NCBI RefSeq assembly: GCF_000221045.1
Contig: NC_015856.1
Span: 4,821,424-4,885,423, forward strand
Length of the DNA: 64,000 bases
Direction of reading: 5' to 3'
Source: Collimonas fungivorans Ter331
GTDB lineage: Bacteria; Pseudomonadota; Gammaproteobacteria; Burkholderiales; Burkholderiaceae_D
Position numbers and translations under genes: made by a program. Positions 9,913-16,210 of the stretch are shown one piece after another. How positions within the stretch are numbered: the first letter of the stretch is position 1; each line of letters opens with the position of its first letter. The notes beneath the pieces are model-generated. The model was not told the DNA's origin. It did not search any database and worked only from the letters and a program-made list of their open reading frames with translations.

Positions 9913-10815
9913 ATGGATCAACTGGCAGCGATGCGCGCATTCCGGCGCGTAGTCGAGACCGGCAGCTTCACCGCTGCCGCCGCGGAACTCAACCAGTCGC
10001 ACACCATCGTCTCGCGCCAGGTGCGCCAGCTGGAGCTCGAGCTCGGCGCGCAGCTGCTCAACCGCACCACGCGCCGCTTCGCATTGACCGAAGCCGGCCA
10101 GGAATATTACGAGCGCAGCCGCCTCATCATCGACCAGCTGGACGACGCCGCCCAGGCCGTATCGGCGCACCAGGCGCGCCCTTCCGGCGTGTTGCGGATC
10201 AATGCACCGATGGCGTTCGGCACGCTAGAACTGGCGCAATGGCTGCCGCAATTCATCCTCGCCAACCCGCAGCTCAAGGTCGACCTGGTCTGCAACGACC
10301 GCCTGGTCGACATCATTGAAGAAGGTTTCGACGTCGCGCTGCGCCTGACGCGCGCCCTGCCCGACTCGACCCTGGTCGCCAAACGCCTGGCGTCCTGCGG
10401 AATCCTGCTGGCGGCGGCGCCGTACTACCTGAAACGGCATGGCGTGCCGCAGCAGCCGGCCGACCTGGCGCAGCACAATTGCCTGACTTATACGCTGGCG
10501 CAAAAACCGAATGAATTCCTGTTCCAGGCCGCCGACGGCAGCGAACATGCCGTGAGCGTGCGCGGCAACCTGCAGGCTAATACCGGCATTGCTTTACGCT
10601 CCGCAGCCCTGGCCGGGCTGGGCATCGCCGCCACCAGTTCTTTCATCGTGCACGAGGATTTGCGGCGCGGCGACCTGCTGCAGGTCTTGCCCGAGTTCAC
10701 GCTGAAACCGCGTGACCTGTATGCGATTTACCCGCAAAACCGGCATTTGTCGCCCAAGGTCAGGGCGTTTGTCGATTTTGCGGCAGACTGGTATCGCCGC
10801 CCGCGCTGGGAATGA
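9913..10815 (+). CDS. LysR family transcriptional regulator
   Basis: The protein has 300 residues. The N-terminal winged helix-turn-helix covers about residues 1-60 (MDQLAAMRAFRRVVETGSF, then the recognition helix region SHTIVSRQVRQLE). A LysR effector-binding domain follows to the end. The NRTTRRFALTEAG motif and FGTLELAQWLPQF places it near the CrgA/AaeR-like subgroup. GGAG lies just upstream of the ATG at 9913. It may regulate the BMP-family gene upstream on the same strand or a distant target. Confidence 0.9.
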   Translation: MDQLAAMRAFRRVVETGSFTAAAAELNQSHTIVSRQVRQLELELGAQLLNRTTRRFALTEAGQEYYERSRLIIDQLDDAAQAVSAHQARPSGVLRINAPMAFGTLELAQWLPQFILANPQLKVDLVCNDRLVDIIEEGFDVALRLTRALPDSTLVAKRLASCGILLAAAPYYLKRHGVPQQPADLAQHNCLTYTLAQKPNEFLFQAADGSEHAVSVRGNLQANTGIALRSAALAGLGIAATSSFIVHEDLRRGDLLQVLPEFTLKPRDLYAIYPQNRHLSPKVRAFVDFAADWYRRPRWE

Positions 10816-10830
10816 ATTCCTGGCGTTTGC

Positions 10831-10989
10831 TTACAGATGCAGATGGAAGTGGCCGCCGCCGAACAGGCCAATCAGGCCGATCGCGATCAGGTAGAAGGCG
10901 ACGATATAGTTCAAGAGTTTCGGCATGACCAGGATCAGGACGCCGGCAAGCAGGGAAACCACGGGTACTAGCGACAGATGAATATTCAT
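10831..10989 (-). CDS. DUF3096 family membrane mini-protein
   Basis: A 52-residue product translated from the ATG at 10989. It is almost wholly hydrophobic: MNIHLSLVPVVSLLAGVLI is followed by a second helix (YIVAFYLIAIGLIGLFGG) and ends with the His-rich tail GGHFHLHL. Two transmembrane helices with a short PKLLN turn match the DUF3096 family of small membrane proteins, whose function is unknown. It is convergent with the LysR gene 15 nt away. Confidence 0.8.
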   Translation of the reverse strand: MNIHLSLVPVVSLLAGVLILVMPKLLNYIVAFYLIAIGLIGLFGGGHFHLHL

Positions 10990-11093
10990 GAGCAATCTTT
11001 TTATGATGGAAAATGGCCGGGACGACCCGCTCCATGGCAGCAGCCGATCTCGCAGCCGGACCGTGGATTTTACAAGATGAGCGCCATCATACG

Positions 11094-11408
11094 ATGATTT
11101 TCCAGGCCGAATTCACTGTTCGCATCGAACCGCAGGGATGGACGTTTGCGGCGTCCGATGCCGTGCCCTTGCTGCAAGCCGCGCGCAACGCCGCCATCGG
11201 TTTGCCGAGTTCATGCAGGAACGGCACATGCCGCACCTGCATGTGCCGTTTGCTGAGCGGACAAATACGTTACCAGATCGAATGGCCGGGCTTGAGCAGC
11301 GATGAAAAGAAGGACGGTTACATCCTGCCTTGCATCGCCTATCCGCAATCGGACCTGGTGATCGAAGAGCCCCGCGCCACTGCCCTGCCGCTGCCAGTTT
11401 TAGGCTAA
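11094..11408 (+). CDS. 2Fe-2S plant-type ferredoxin
   Basis: Electron carrier of 104 residues with a single 2Fe-2S domain. Ligands are C41, C46, C49 and C80 in the order C-x4-C-x2-C...C (SSCRNGTCRTC and ILPCIAYP). It resembles the stand-alone ferredoxins or FdxA-like domains that serve oxygenases and reductases, but no redox partner gene is adjacent. The start at ATG 11094 gives a compact domain; a longer in-frame frame upstream lacks conserved sequence. Its 3' end overlaps the convergent tautomerase gene by 9 nt. Confidence 0.85.
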   Translation: MIFQAEFTVRIEPQGWTFAASDAVPLLQAARNAAIGLPSSCRNGTCRTCMCRLLSGQIRYQIEWPGLSSDEKKDGYILPCIAYPQSDLVIEEPRATALPLPVLG

Positions 11409-11801
11409 GCGCGCCGCCACCGCCCGGTGCTGCTGCGTCAACCCGCCAAAGCCGTAAGCCGCGGCGCGCACATCGTGGACATGGACATAACTTTCGTGAT
11501 GCAGTTCGCCCAGCAATGCGCCGATTTCCTTGAAGACGGCGTCGATATACGCCGCCTTTTCGTCGGCGGTATTGGTTTCGTCGGTGATGCGGATATCGAG
11601 GAAGAAACTGGTTTTTCGTTGCGCCGCCAGGGACGGGCCGCCGACAAACCAGTGCGCCGGATCGACGTGTGAAATCGCGATCGAAGTCAGCTCCGGTTTC
11701 TTGTGCAGGATCGCTGCGGTCAGGCGCGACAATGTGCTGGCGACCTTGGCGGAAACCACGGTGTCGGGCGTGGTGGATAGCAGTACGGTAAGGATAGGCA
11801 T
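11400..11801 (-). CDS. Tautomerase family protein (4-OT/MIF-like)
   Basis: The product has 133 residues and begins MPILTVLLST, so Pro1 would be the catalytic base after Met removal, the hallmark of the tautomerase superfamily. The length suits a MIF/cis-CaaD-like fused beta-alpha-beta unit rather than the short 62-residue 4-oxalocrotonate tautomerase. The substrate cannot be told. It follows the isochorismatase-like gene by 34 nt on the same strand, so the two probably form an operon. Confidence 0.8.
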   Translation of the reverse strand: MPILTVLLSTTPDTVVSAKVASTLSRLTAAILHKKPELTSIAISHVDPAHWFVGGPSLAAQRKTSFFLDIRITDETNTADEKAAYIDAVFKEIGALLGELHHESYVHVHDVRAAAYGFGGLTQQHRAVAARLA

Positions 11802-11835
11802 GATGTCAGCTCCATGTTTAGTTTAGTTAAGCAAC

Positions 11836-12468
11836 TCAGATAGCGAGTCCTAGAATTTCACTGGTGGTACGGATTTCTGCGACTGCGTCGGACAGGCCGG
11901 TCAGCACCGCCTTGTGCAGGTCCTTGTGACTGCTCACGCTACCGTCCCAGCTTTCGATGTCGCGGGTGGCGCTGGCGTCGCTGGCGATGATGACCTGATA
12001 GCCATGGGCGACGCCGTCGAAAGCGGAAGCCGCCACGCAATTGTTGGTCATCAGGCCGCTGATGATCAGCTTCTTGACGCCGCGCGCCTGCAATTGCTGC
12101 TGCAGGTCCGTGCCGGCAAAAGAGCTCGGAAAAGTCTTGCGGATGGTGGAATGATGCGCAGCGCGCCGCACCTCCGGATGGATTTCCGCCATCGCCGTGT
12201 TTTGCGTAAACAGCGGCCGCTCGGCGGAACCCCACTGCTGGATATGGAATACCGGCATGCCATGCTTGTCGGCCAGCGCAATCAGGCGATTGGCGTTGCG
12301 CACCACCGCCAGGCCGTCAGGGATCGGCAGCTTGCCGGTGAAATATTCGTTCTGGATATCGATCACCAGCAACGCGGTCGATTGCGGCGCCAGGCTGACG
12401 CTGGGAGCGGCGCCGACGATGGTGCGGATGGTCGGGTTGCCATCTGGTCTGGCAGTCGAGGTGGTCAT
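11836..12468 (-). CDS. Isochorismatase-like cysteine hydrolase
   Basis: The protein has 210 residues with the cysteine-hydrolase triad D37 (LLVIDIQNEYF), K111 (STIRKTFPSSF) and C144 (ISGLMTNNCVAAS). Members cleave isochorismate, nicotinamide, N-carbamoyl compounds or other amides; the substrate here is not evident. The ATG at 12468 has CAGGAGTTCAC immediately upstream, which favours it over an in-frame codon ten residues earlier. It heads a likely two-gene operon with the tautomerase. A perfect 23-bp palindrome lies 78 nt upstream. Confidence 0.85.
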   Translation of the reverse strand: MTTSTARPDGNPTIRTIVGAAPSVSLAPQSTALLVIDIQNEYFTGKLPIPDGLAVVRNANRLIALADKHGMPVFHIQQWGSAERPLFTQNTAMAEIHPEVRRAAHHSTIRKTFPSSFAGTDLQQQLQARGVKKLIISGLMTNNCVAASAFDGVAHGYQVIIASDASATRDIESWDGSVSSHKDLHKAVLTGLSDAVAEIRTTSEILGLAI

Positions 12469-12545
12469 GTGAACTCCTGGTGGTGATCTGGAGTACACAG
12501 GTTAAGCCAGCGGCTTGGTATGGAACAGCAGGCTGGGAACACATT

Positions 12546-12568
12546 ATTTGTGCTGGAACAGCACAAAT
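12546..12568. promoter_or_regulatory. Perfect 23-bp palindrome, putative operator
   Basis: ATTTGTGCTG, spacer GAA, CAGCACAAAT: a perfect 10-bp inverted repeat. It lies in the divergent gap between the isochorismatase-like gene (minus, starts 12468) and the toxin-antitoxin module (plus, starts 12672). Size and symmetry suit a dimeric regulator. No T-run follows on either side, which argues against a terminator. Confidence 0.6.
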
Positions 12569-12619
12569 GCCTGAAATTCCCCACTTTGCGCGGAAACATG
12601 AAGAAGACCAAATTCGGAC

Positions 12620-12625
12620 TATAAT
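12620..12625 (+). promoter_or_regulatory. Possible -10 box of the toxin-antitoxin operon
   Basis: A TATAAT lies 46 nt before the antitoxin ATG. No good -35 hexamer is found at 16-18 nt spacing, so confidence is low. Confidence 0.35.
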
Positions 12626-12671
12626 CAGTCATTCGGTCGTAACAACAGCTTCCAGCGAAAGGAGATCGATA

Positions 12672-12944
12672 ATGAAATTCTCGACTCAAGTCAAACCAAT
12701 CAGTTATCTCAAAAGCCATGCGGCCGAGATCGTCAAGGACATCACCGAAAGCCGCGAGCCCATGCTGATCACCCAGAATGGCGAAGCCAAACTTGTCGTG
12801 ATGGATGTAAGGTCATATGAAGAACACGAAGAAACCCTGTCCTTGCTGAAAATCCTGGCGCTGGGCAACCGCGAAATTGAACAGGGACAGCTTCATGCCG
12901 CCGCTGACATATTTGCGGAACTGGACAAAGAAGACGCGCAATGA
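12672..12944 (+). CDS. Phd/YefM family antitoxin
   Basis: The antitoxin has 90 residues. The N-terminal DNA-binding Phd/YefM fold is seen in MKFSTQVKPISYLKSHAAE, followed by the conserved ITQNGEAKLVVMDVRSYEE. The acidic C-terminal tail would bind and neutralise the toxin. A strong ribosome-binding site (AAAGGAGAT) precedes the ATG at 12672. It overlaps the toxin gene by 4 nt (ATGA), the usual coupling in such modules. By family analogy the antitoxin, with the toxin, represses its own promoter. Confidence 0.92.
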   Translation: MKFSTQVKPISYLKSHAAEIVKDITESREPMLITQNGEAKLVVMDVRSYEEHEETLSLLKILALGNREIEQGQLHAAADIFAELDKEDAQ

Positions 12945-13267
12945 GCTTTCAAGTCGTTTTCCTGAATTCGGCAAAGCTGGATTTACAGGAGCTGAAAGCT
13001 TACATCACAAAGAATTTTGGCCGGGAAACGTGGCAGGCCAGTTACGGTAAACTGCAAGAAGCCGTGCATGGCCTTGAGGATTTCCCTCTCAAAGGCAAAG
13101 TTCCTGAAGAAATTCAAAGCCTGAATCTCACGCAATACCGGCAGGTCATCTCTGGCATGAACCGAATCATTTATGAAATCCGCCAGCAGACCGTCTTTAT
13201 CCACATCGTTTGCGATACCCGCAAGGACATGAGATCGCTGCTGACCAAGCGCTTGCTGAGGATCTAA
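12941..13267 (+). CDS. RelE/ParE family toxin
   Basis: The product has 108 residues. It shows the RelE/ParE-type layout: an N-terminal strand (FQVVFLNSAKLDLQELKAY), helices, then a beta-sheet core with YRQVISGMNRIIYEIRQQ and VFIHIVCDTRKDMRSLL. The VxDxRKD-like ending and absence of clear RelE catalytic Arg/Tyr pairs make ParE-like (gyrase-targeting) as likely as mRNA cleavage. Translation is coupled to the antitoxin by ATGA overlap. AT content is somewhat higher than in neighbours, which hints at transfer. Confidence 0.9.
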   Translation: MSFQVVFLNSAKLDLQELKAYITKNFGRETWQASYGKLQEAVHGLEDFPLKGKVPEEIQSLNLTQYRQVISGMNRIIYEIRQQTVFIHIVCDTRKDMRSLLTKRLLRI

Positions 13268-13273
13268 CTCGGC

Positions 13274-13741
13274 CTAGTCCGCCAGCGGCAACGGACTGGA
13301 CGGCTTGATCTCCTCCAGGCACACCATGGACCGCACGCCCGCCACCCCCGGCACCTGCATCAGGCGGTCGGTCAGGAACGCCGACAGCGACTTCAGGTCG
13401 CTCGCCGCCACCTTCAGCAAATAATCGAAATCGCCCGAAATCGTGTAGCACTCCAGGATTTCGGGAAACAGCCGGATCGCCTTTTCCAGCTTGCGCACCT
13501 GCTTGAACTGTTCGCGCGCGATGTTCAGGTTGACGAAGGCCACCACGCCGAGCCCGATGGCGGCCGGCTCCACCTGCGCCGCATAACCGCGGATGATGCC
13601 GTCCTTCTCCAGCCGCTGCACGCGCCGGTAGCACTGCGGCGGCGACAGGTTGACCTGTTCGGACAGCTCCACGTTCGAAGCGCGGCCGTTGGCTTGCAGG
13701 GTACGCAGCAAAATGCGGTCGTAGCGGTCGAGTTTTTCCAT
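13274..13741 (-). CDS. Lrp/AsnC family transcriptional regulator
   Basis: The protein has 155 residues. The N-terminal helix-turn-helix (DRILLRTLQANGRASNVELSE is the first part, then PPQCYRRVQRLEKDGII) is followed by a RAM ligand-binding domain. It has AAGGAGA six nt before the ATG. It is divergent from rocD and the DDAH-like gene, so it most probably senses an amino acid (arginine, ornithine or similar) and controls that operon. Imperfect inverted repeats in the gap between them would be its binding sites. Confidence 0.93.
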   Translation of the reverse strand: MEKLDRYDRILLRTLQANGRASNVELSEQVNLSPPQCYRRVQRLEKDGIIRGYAAQVEPAAIGLGVVAFVNLNIAREQFKQVRKLEKAIRLFPEILECYTISGDFDYLLKVAASDLKSLSAFLTDRLMQVPGVAGVRSMVCLEEIKPSSPLPLAD

Positions 13742-13766
13742 CTAAGTCTCCTTTTATGCATGATTC

Positions 13767-13802
13767 GTGCACATTATCGTTAATTCATGAGTAATTATGC
13801 AC
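13767..13802. promoter_or_regulatory. Putative Lrp-type operator in divergent gap
   Basis: Imperfect dyad: GTGCACATTA on one side and TAATTATGCAC on the other, within an AT-rich stretch 26-61 nt upstream of the Lrp-family gene. A further TGCATGATTCGTGCA element overlaps its left end. Lrp-type proteins bind such degenerate AT-rich palindromes. Site assignment is inference from position and symmetry. Confidence 0.4.
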
Positions 13803-13977
13803 AAATATTTCCAGTGCTTGTGATTATCATGTAGCCAGATGCAGTACACCTATAAAACAGCATTTTGCAGCTACCTCTAAGCACCGCAGCCGGCGCCCGC
13901 TAACCGACCAGATGTGATTGACGCTTGCGTCGATCCATACGCTAGGTTCTTAGAAGTGGCCTCACCAGGAGCCGATC

Positions 13978-15216
13978 ATGAAGAACCATGCAATAACTCT
14001 CGAAGACCGATACTGCGCGCACAACTATGAACCGCTGCCGGTAGTGCTCAGCAGCGGCAAAGGCATTTGGCTGTGGGACCAGGACGGCAAGCGCTACATG
14101 GACATGATGTCGGCCTACTCCGCCGTCAGTTTCGGCCACAGCCACCCGGCTCTGGTGGCGGCCTTGAGCAAGCAGGCCAGCCAGTTGGCGGTGGTTTCGC
14201 GGGCGTTTTACAGCGACCAGCTGGGACCATTCCTGCAGCTGCTGTGTGAAATGACCGGCATGCCCAAGGCGCTGCCGATGAACAGCGGCGCCGAAGCAGT
14301 CGAAACCGCGATCAAGGCAGCCCGCAAATGGGGCCACAAGGTGAAAGGCATCGCCGACCAGACAGCTGAAATCATCGTCTGCCGCGGCAATTTCGCCGGC
14401 CGCACCACGACCATCGTCGGTTTTTCGTCGGAAGATCAGTACCGCGACGGTTTCGGGCCGTTTTCCGGCGGTTTCGTGAGCGTGCCGTTCGGCGACGCCG
14501 CCGCGCTGGAAGCCGCCATTACACCGCGCACCGCCGCTTTCCTGGTGGAGCCGATCCAGGGCGAAGCCGGCATCATCGTGCCGCCCGAAGGCTACCTGGC
14601 GAAATGCCGCGAAATCTGCGACCGCCACAATGTGCTGCTGATCTGCGACGAAGTGCAGACCGGACTGGGCCGCACCGGCCGCCTGCTGGCCAGCGACCAC
14701 GACGGCATCAAGCCGGACGGCCTGATCCTCGGCAAAGCGCTGGGCGGCGGCTTGCTGCCGGTGTCGGCGTTCCTGGCGCGGGAAGACCTGATGGCGGTAT
14801 TTACGCCCGGCGACCACGGCAGCACCTTCGGCGGCAACCCGCTGTCGGCTGCCGTCGGCCATGCCGCATTGCGCCTGCTGCGCGAGGAAAAGCTAGCAGA
14901 CAATGCACAGCGCATGGGTGAGCGCTTACTGACCGGGCTCCGTGCGATACCCCACCCGGCCATTCGCCAGGTCCGCGGCAAGGGCTTGCTGATCGGCATG
15001 GATCTCGACCCGAGCTTCATTTCCGCGCGCGAATTCTGCGAACGCCTGATGCAGCAAGGGATCTTGTCGAAAGACACGCATGACACGGTAGTGCGCTTTG
15101 CGCCGCCGCTGATCATTACCGCCAACGATATCGACGCTGCCCTGGAAGCGATCAAACACACGTTTTCGTCTTTACTCACACCCCCGGCTCACCTGACCGA
15201 AAGGAGCTACGCATGA
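13978..15216 (+). CDS. rocD: Ornithine--oxo-acid aminotransferase
   Basis: PLP enzyme that moves the delta-amino group of ornithine to 2-oxoglutarate, giving glutamate 5-semialdehyde and glutamate. The protein has 412 residues of class III aminotransferase fold. Key sites are the PLP lysine K253 (ILGKALGGGLLP), ICDEVQTGLGRTG with the pyridine-binding Asp, and the N-terminal ENH-equivalent region HNYEPLPVVLSSGKG, which is characteristic of ornithine aminotransferases. The ATG has AGGAG upstream. It overlaps the next gene by 4 nt and is divergent from the Lrp-family regulator. Confidence 0.93.
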   Translation: MKNHAITLEDRYCAHNYEPLPVVLSSGKGIWLWDQDGKRYMDMMSAYSAVSFGHSHPALVAALSKQASQLAVVSRAFYSDQLGPFLQLLCEMTGMPKALPMNSGAEAVETAIKAARKWGHKVKGIADQTAEIIVCRGNFAGRTTTIVGFSSEDQYRDGFGPFSGGFVSVPFGDAAALEAAITPRTAAFLVEPIQGEAGIIVPPEGYLAKCREICDRHNVLLICDEVQTGLGRTGRLLASDHDGIKPDGLILGKALGGGLLPVSAFLAREDLMAVFTPGDHGSTFGGNPLSAAVGHAALRLLREEKLADNAQRMGERLLTGLRAIPHPAIRQVRGKGLLIGMDLDPSFISAREFCERLMQQGILSKDTHDTVVRFAPPLIITANDIDAALEAIKHTFSSLLTPPAHLTERSYA

Positions 15217-16091
15217 CCAACCACCTGCTGGACCATACCGCGGACGACACATTCCTCATGTGTGCTCCGGACCACTTTGAAGTGTCTTACGTCATTAATC
15301 CGTGGATGGCTGGCAATATCGCGCATGGCAACCGGAGTCTCGCCATGCAGCAATGGCTGGCGCTGGTGGAAGCCATCGGACAAGTAGCCAAGATCAAGAT
15401 GATGCCGGCCATGCCGGGCGTGCCTGACCTGGTGTTTACCGCCAATGCCGGCGTGGTGCTGGGCAACAAGGTGGTGCTGTCGCGCTTCCGCCATGTCGAG
15501 CGGCAAGCCGAAGAAGTCTACTTCGAGGCAGCGTTTACCGCCCATGGCTTCGAAGTCCTGACCTTGCCGCCGGAACTGCCTTTCGAAGGCGCCGGCGACG
15601 CCTTGATGGACCGCAGCGAAAACCTGCTGTGGTTCGGCCATGGCCACCGTTCCGATATCGCCTGCGCAACCCGGCTGTCGGAACTGCTGGAGATTGAAGT
15701 GCAGCCGCTGAAACTGGTCGACGCCCGCTTCTATCACCTGGATACCTGCTTCTGTCCGCTGGCCGGCGGTTATGTCATGTATTTCCCGGAAGCCTTCGAC
15801 GCTGTCTCGCAAGCGCATATTGCGGCGCGCGTGCCGGCCGACAAGCGAATCATCGTCGACAGTGAAGACGCCCTGCATTTTGCTTGCAACACTGTCAACT
15901 CCGGCAGCCATATTTTCCTGAACCAGGCGTCCGACGCCCTGGTCGCACAGCTGCAAGCGCACGGTTTCACCGTGCACCAGACCGCGCTGACCGAGTTCCT
16001 GAAAGCAGGCGGCGCAGCGAAGTGCCTCACCCTGAAGCTCAACGAACCGCAGCAAACGGTCGCCACCCGGGTCAGCCAGCAAGCCGCCTGA
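15213..16091 (+). CDS. DDAH-like amidinotransferase-fold enzyme, likely arginine-degrading
   Basis: The protein has 292 residues of the pentein (guanidino-modifying) fold. The catalytic Cys is C271 (GGAAKCLTL). The His is in RFYHLDTCFCPL, and acidic or Asn substrate contacts are in VPDLVFTANAG and FEGAGDAL. This subgroup resembles the catalytic domain of cyanobacterial arginine dihydrolase (ArgZ/AgrE), which converts arginine to ornithine, CO2 and ammonia. The ATGA overlap with rocD supports a joint route arginine to ornithine to glutamate semialdehyde. Arginine deiminase or dimethylarginine hydrolase activity remains possible. Confidence 0.8.
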   Translation: MTNHLLDHTADDTFLMCAPDHFEVSYVINPWMAGNIAHGNRSLAMQQWLALVEAIGQVAKIKMMPAMPGVPDLVFTANAGVVLGNKVVLSRFRHVERQAEEVYFEAAFTAHGFEVLTLPPELPFEGAGDALMDRSENLLWFGHGHRSDIACATRLSELLEIEVQPLKLVDARFYHLDTCFCPLAGGYVMYFPEAFDAVSQAHIAARVPADKRIIVDSEDALHFACNTVNSGSHIFLNQASDALVAQLQAHGFTVHQTALTEFLKAGGAAKCLTLKLNEPQQTVATRVSQQAA

Positions 16092-16115
16092 CAAGCGCAA
16101 GCCCTTGATTTAACG

Positions 16116-16121
16116 TATAAT
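16116..16121 (+). promoter_or_regulatory. Possible -10 box upstream of metH
   Basis: A perfect TATAAT lies 25 nt after the stop of the DDAH-like gene and 95 nt before metH. No good -35 is found at 16-18 nt. A hairpin terminator sits between it and metH, so if it is used the transcript would pass through that hairpin. Confidence 0.3.
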
Positions 16122-16139
16122 TTCTGGCATTGCCATTGC

Positions 16140-16173
16140 AAAAAACCCGGCGCTATCGGCGACCGGGTTTTTT
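16140..16173 (+). terminator. Rho-independent terminator before metH
   Basis: AAAAAACCCGG and CCGGGTTTTTT form an 11-bp stem with a 12-nt loop that can add three inner pairs. Six T residues lie on the plus-strand side. It most simply ends the rocD operon. Its place 38 nt before metH would also suit an attenuator. Confidence 0.8.
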
Positions 16174-16210
16174 GCGTCCTTATTGACCAGAGCATGACCA
16201 GAGTACGCTA

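Noticed and set aside
16105-16121. TTGATT plus TATAAT as a full promoter upstream of metH
   Set aside because: The two elements are only five nt apart, far below the 16-18 nt needed.
16081-16210. SAH or SAM riboswitch before metH
   Set aside because: Apart from the terminator hairpin I see none of the conserved core sequences of SAH or SAM-I aptamers.
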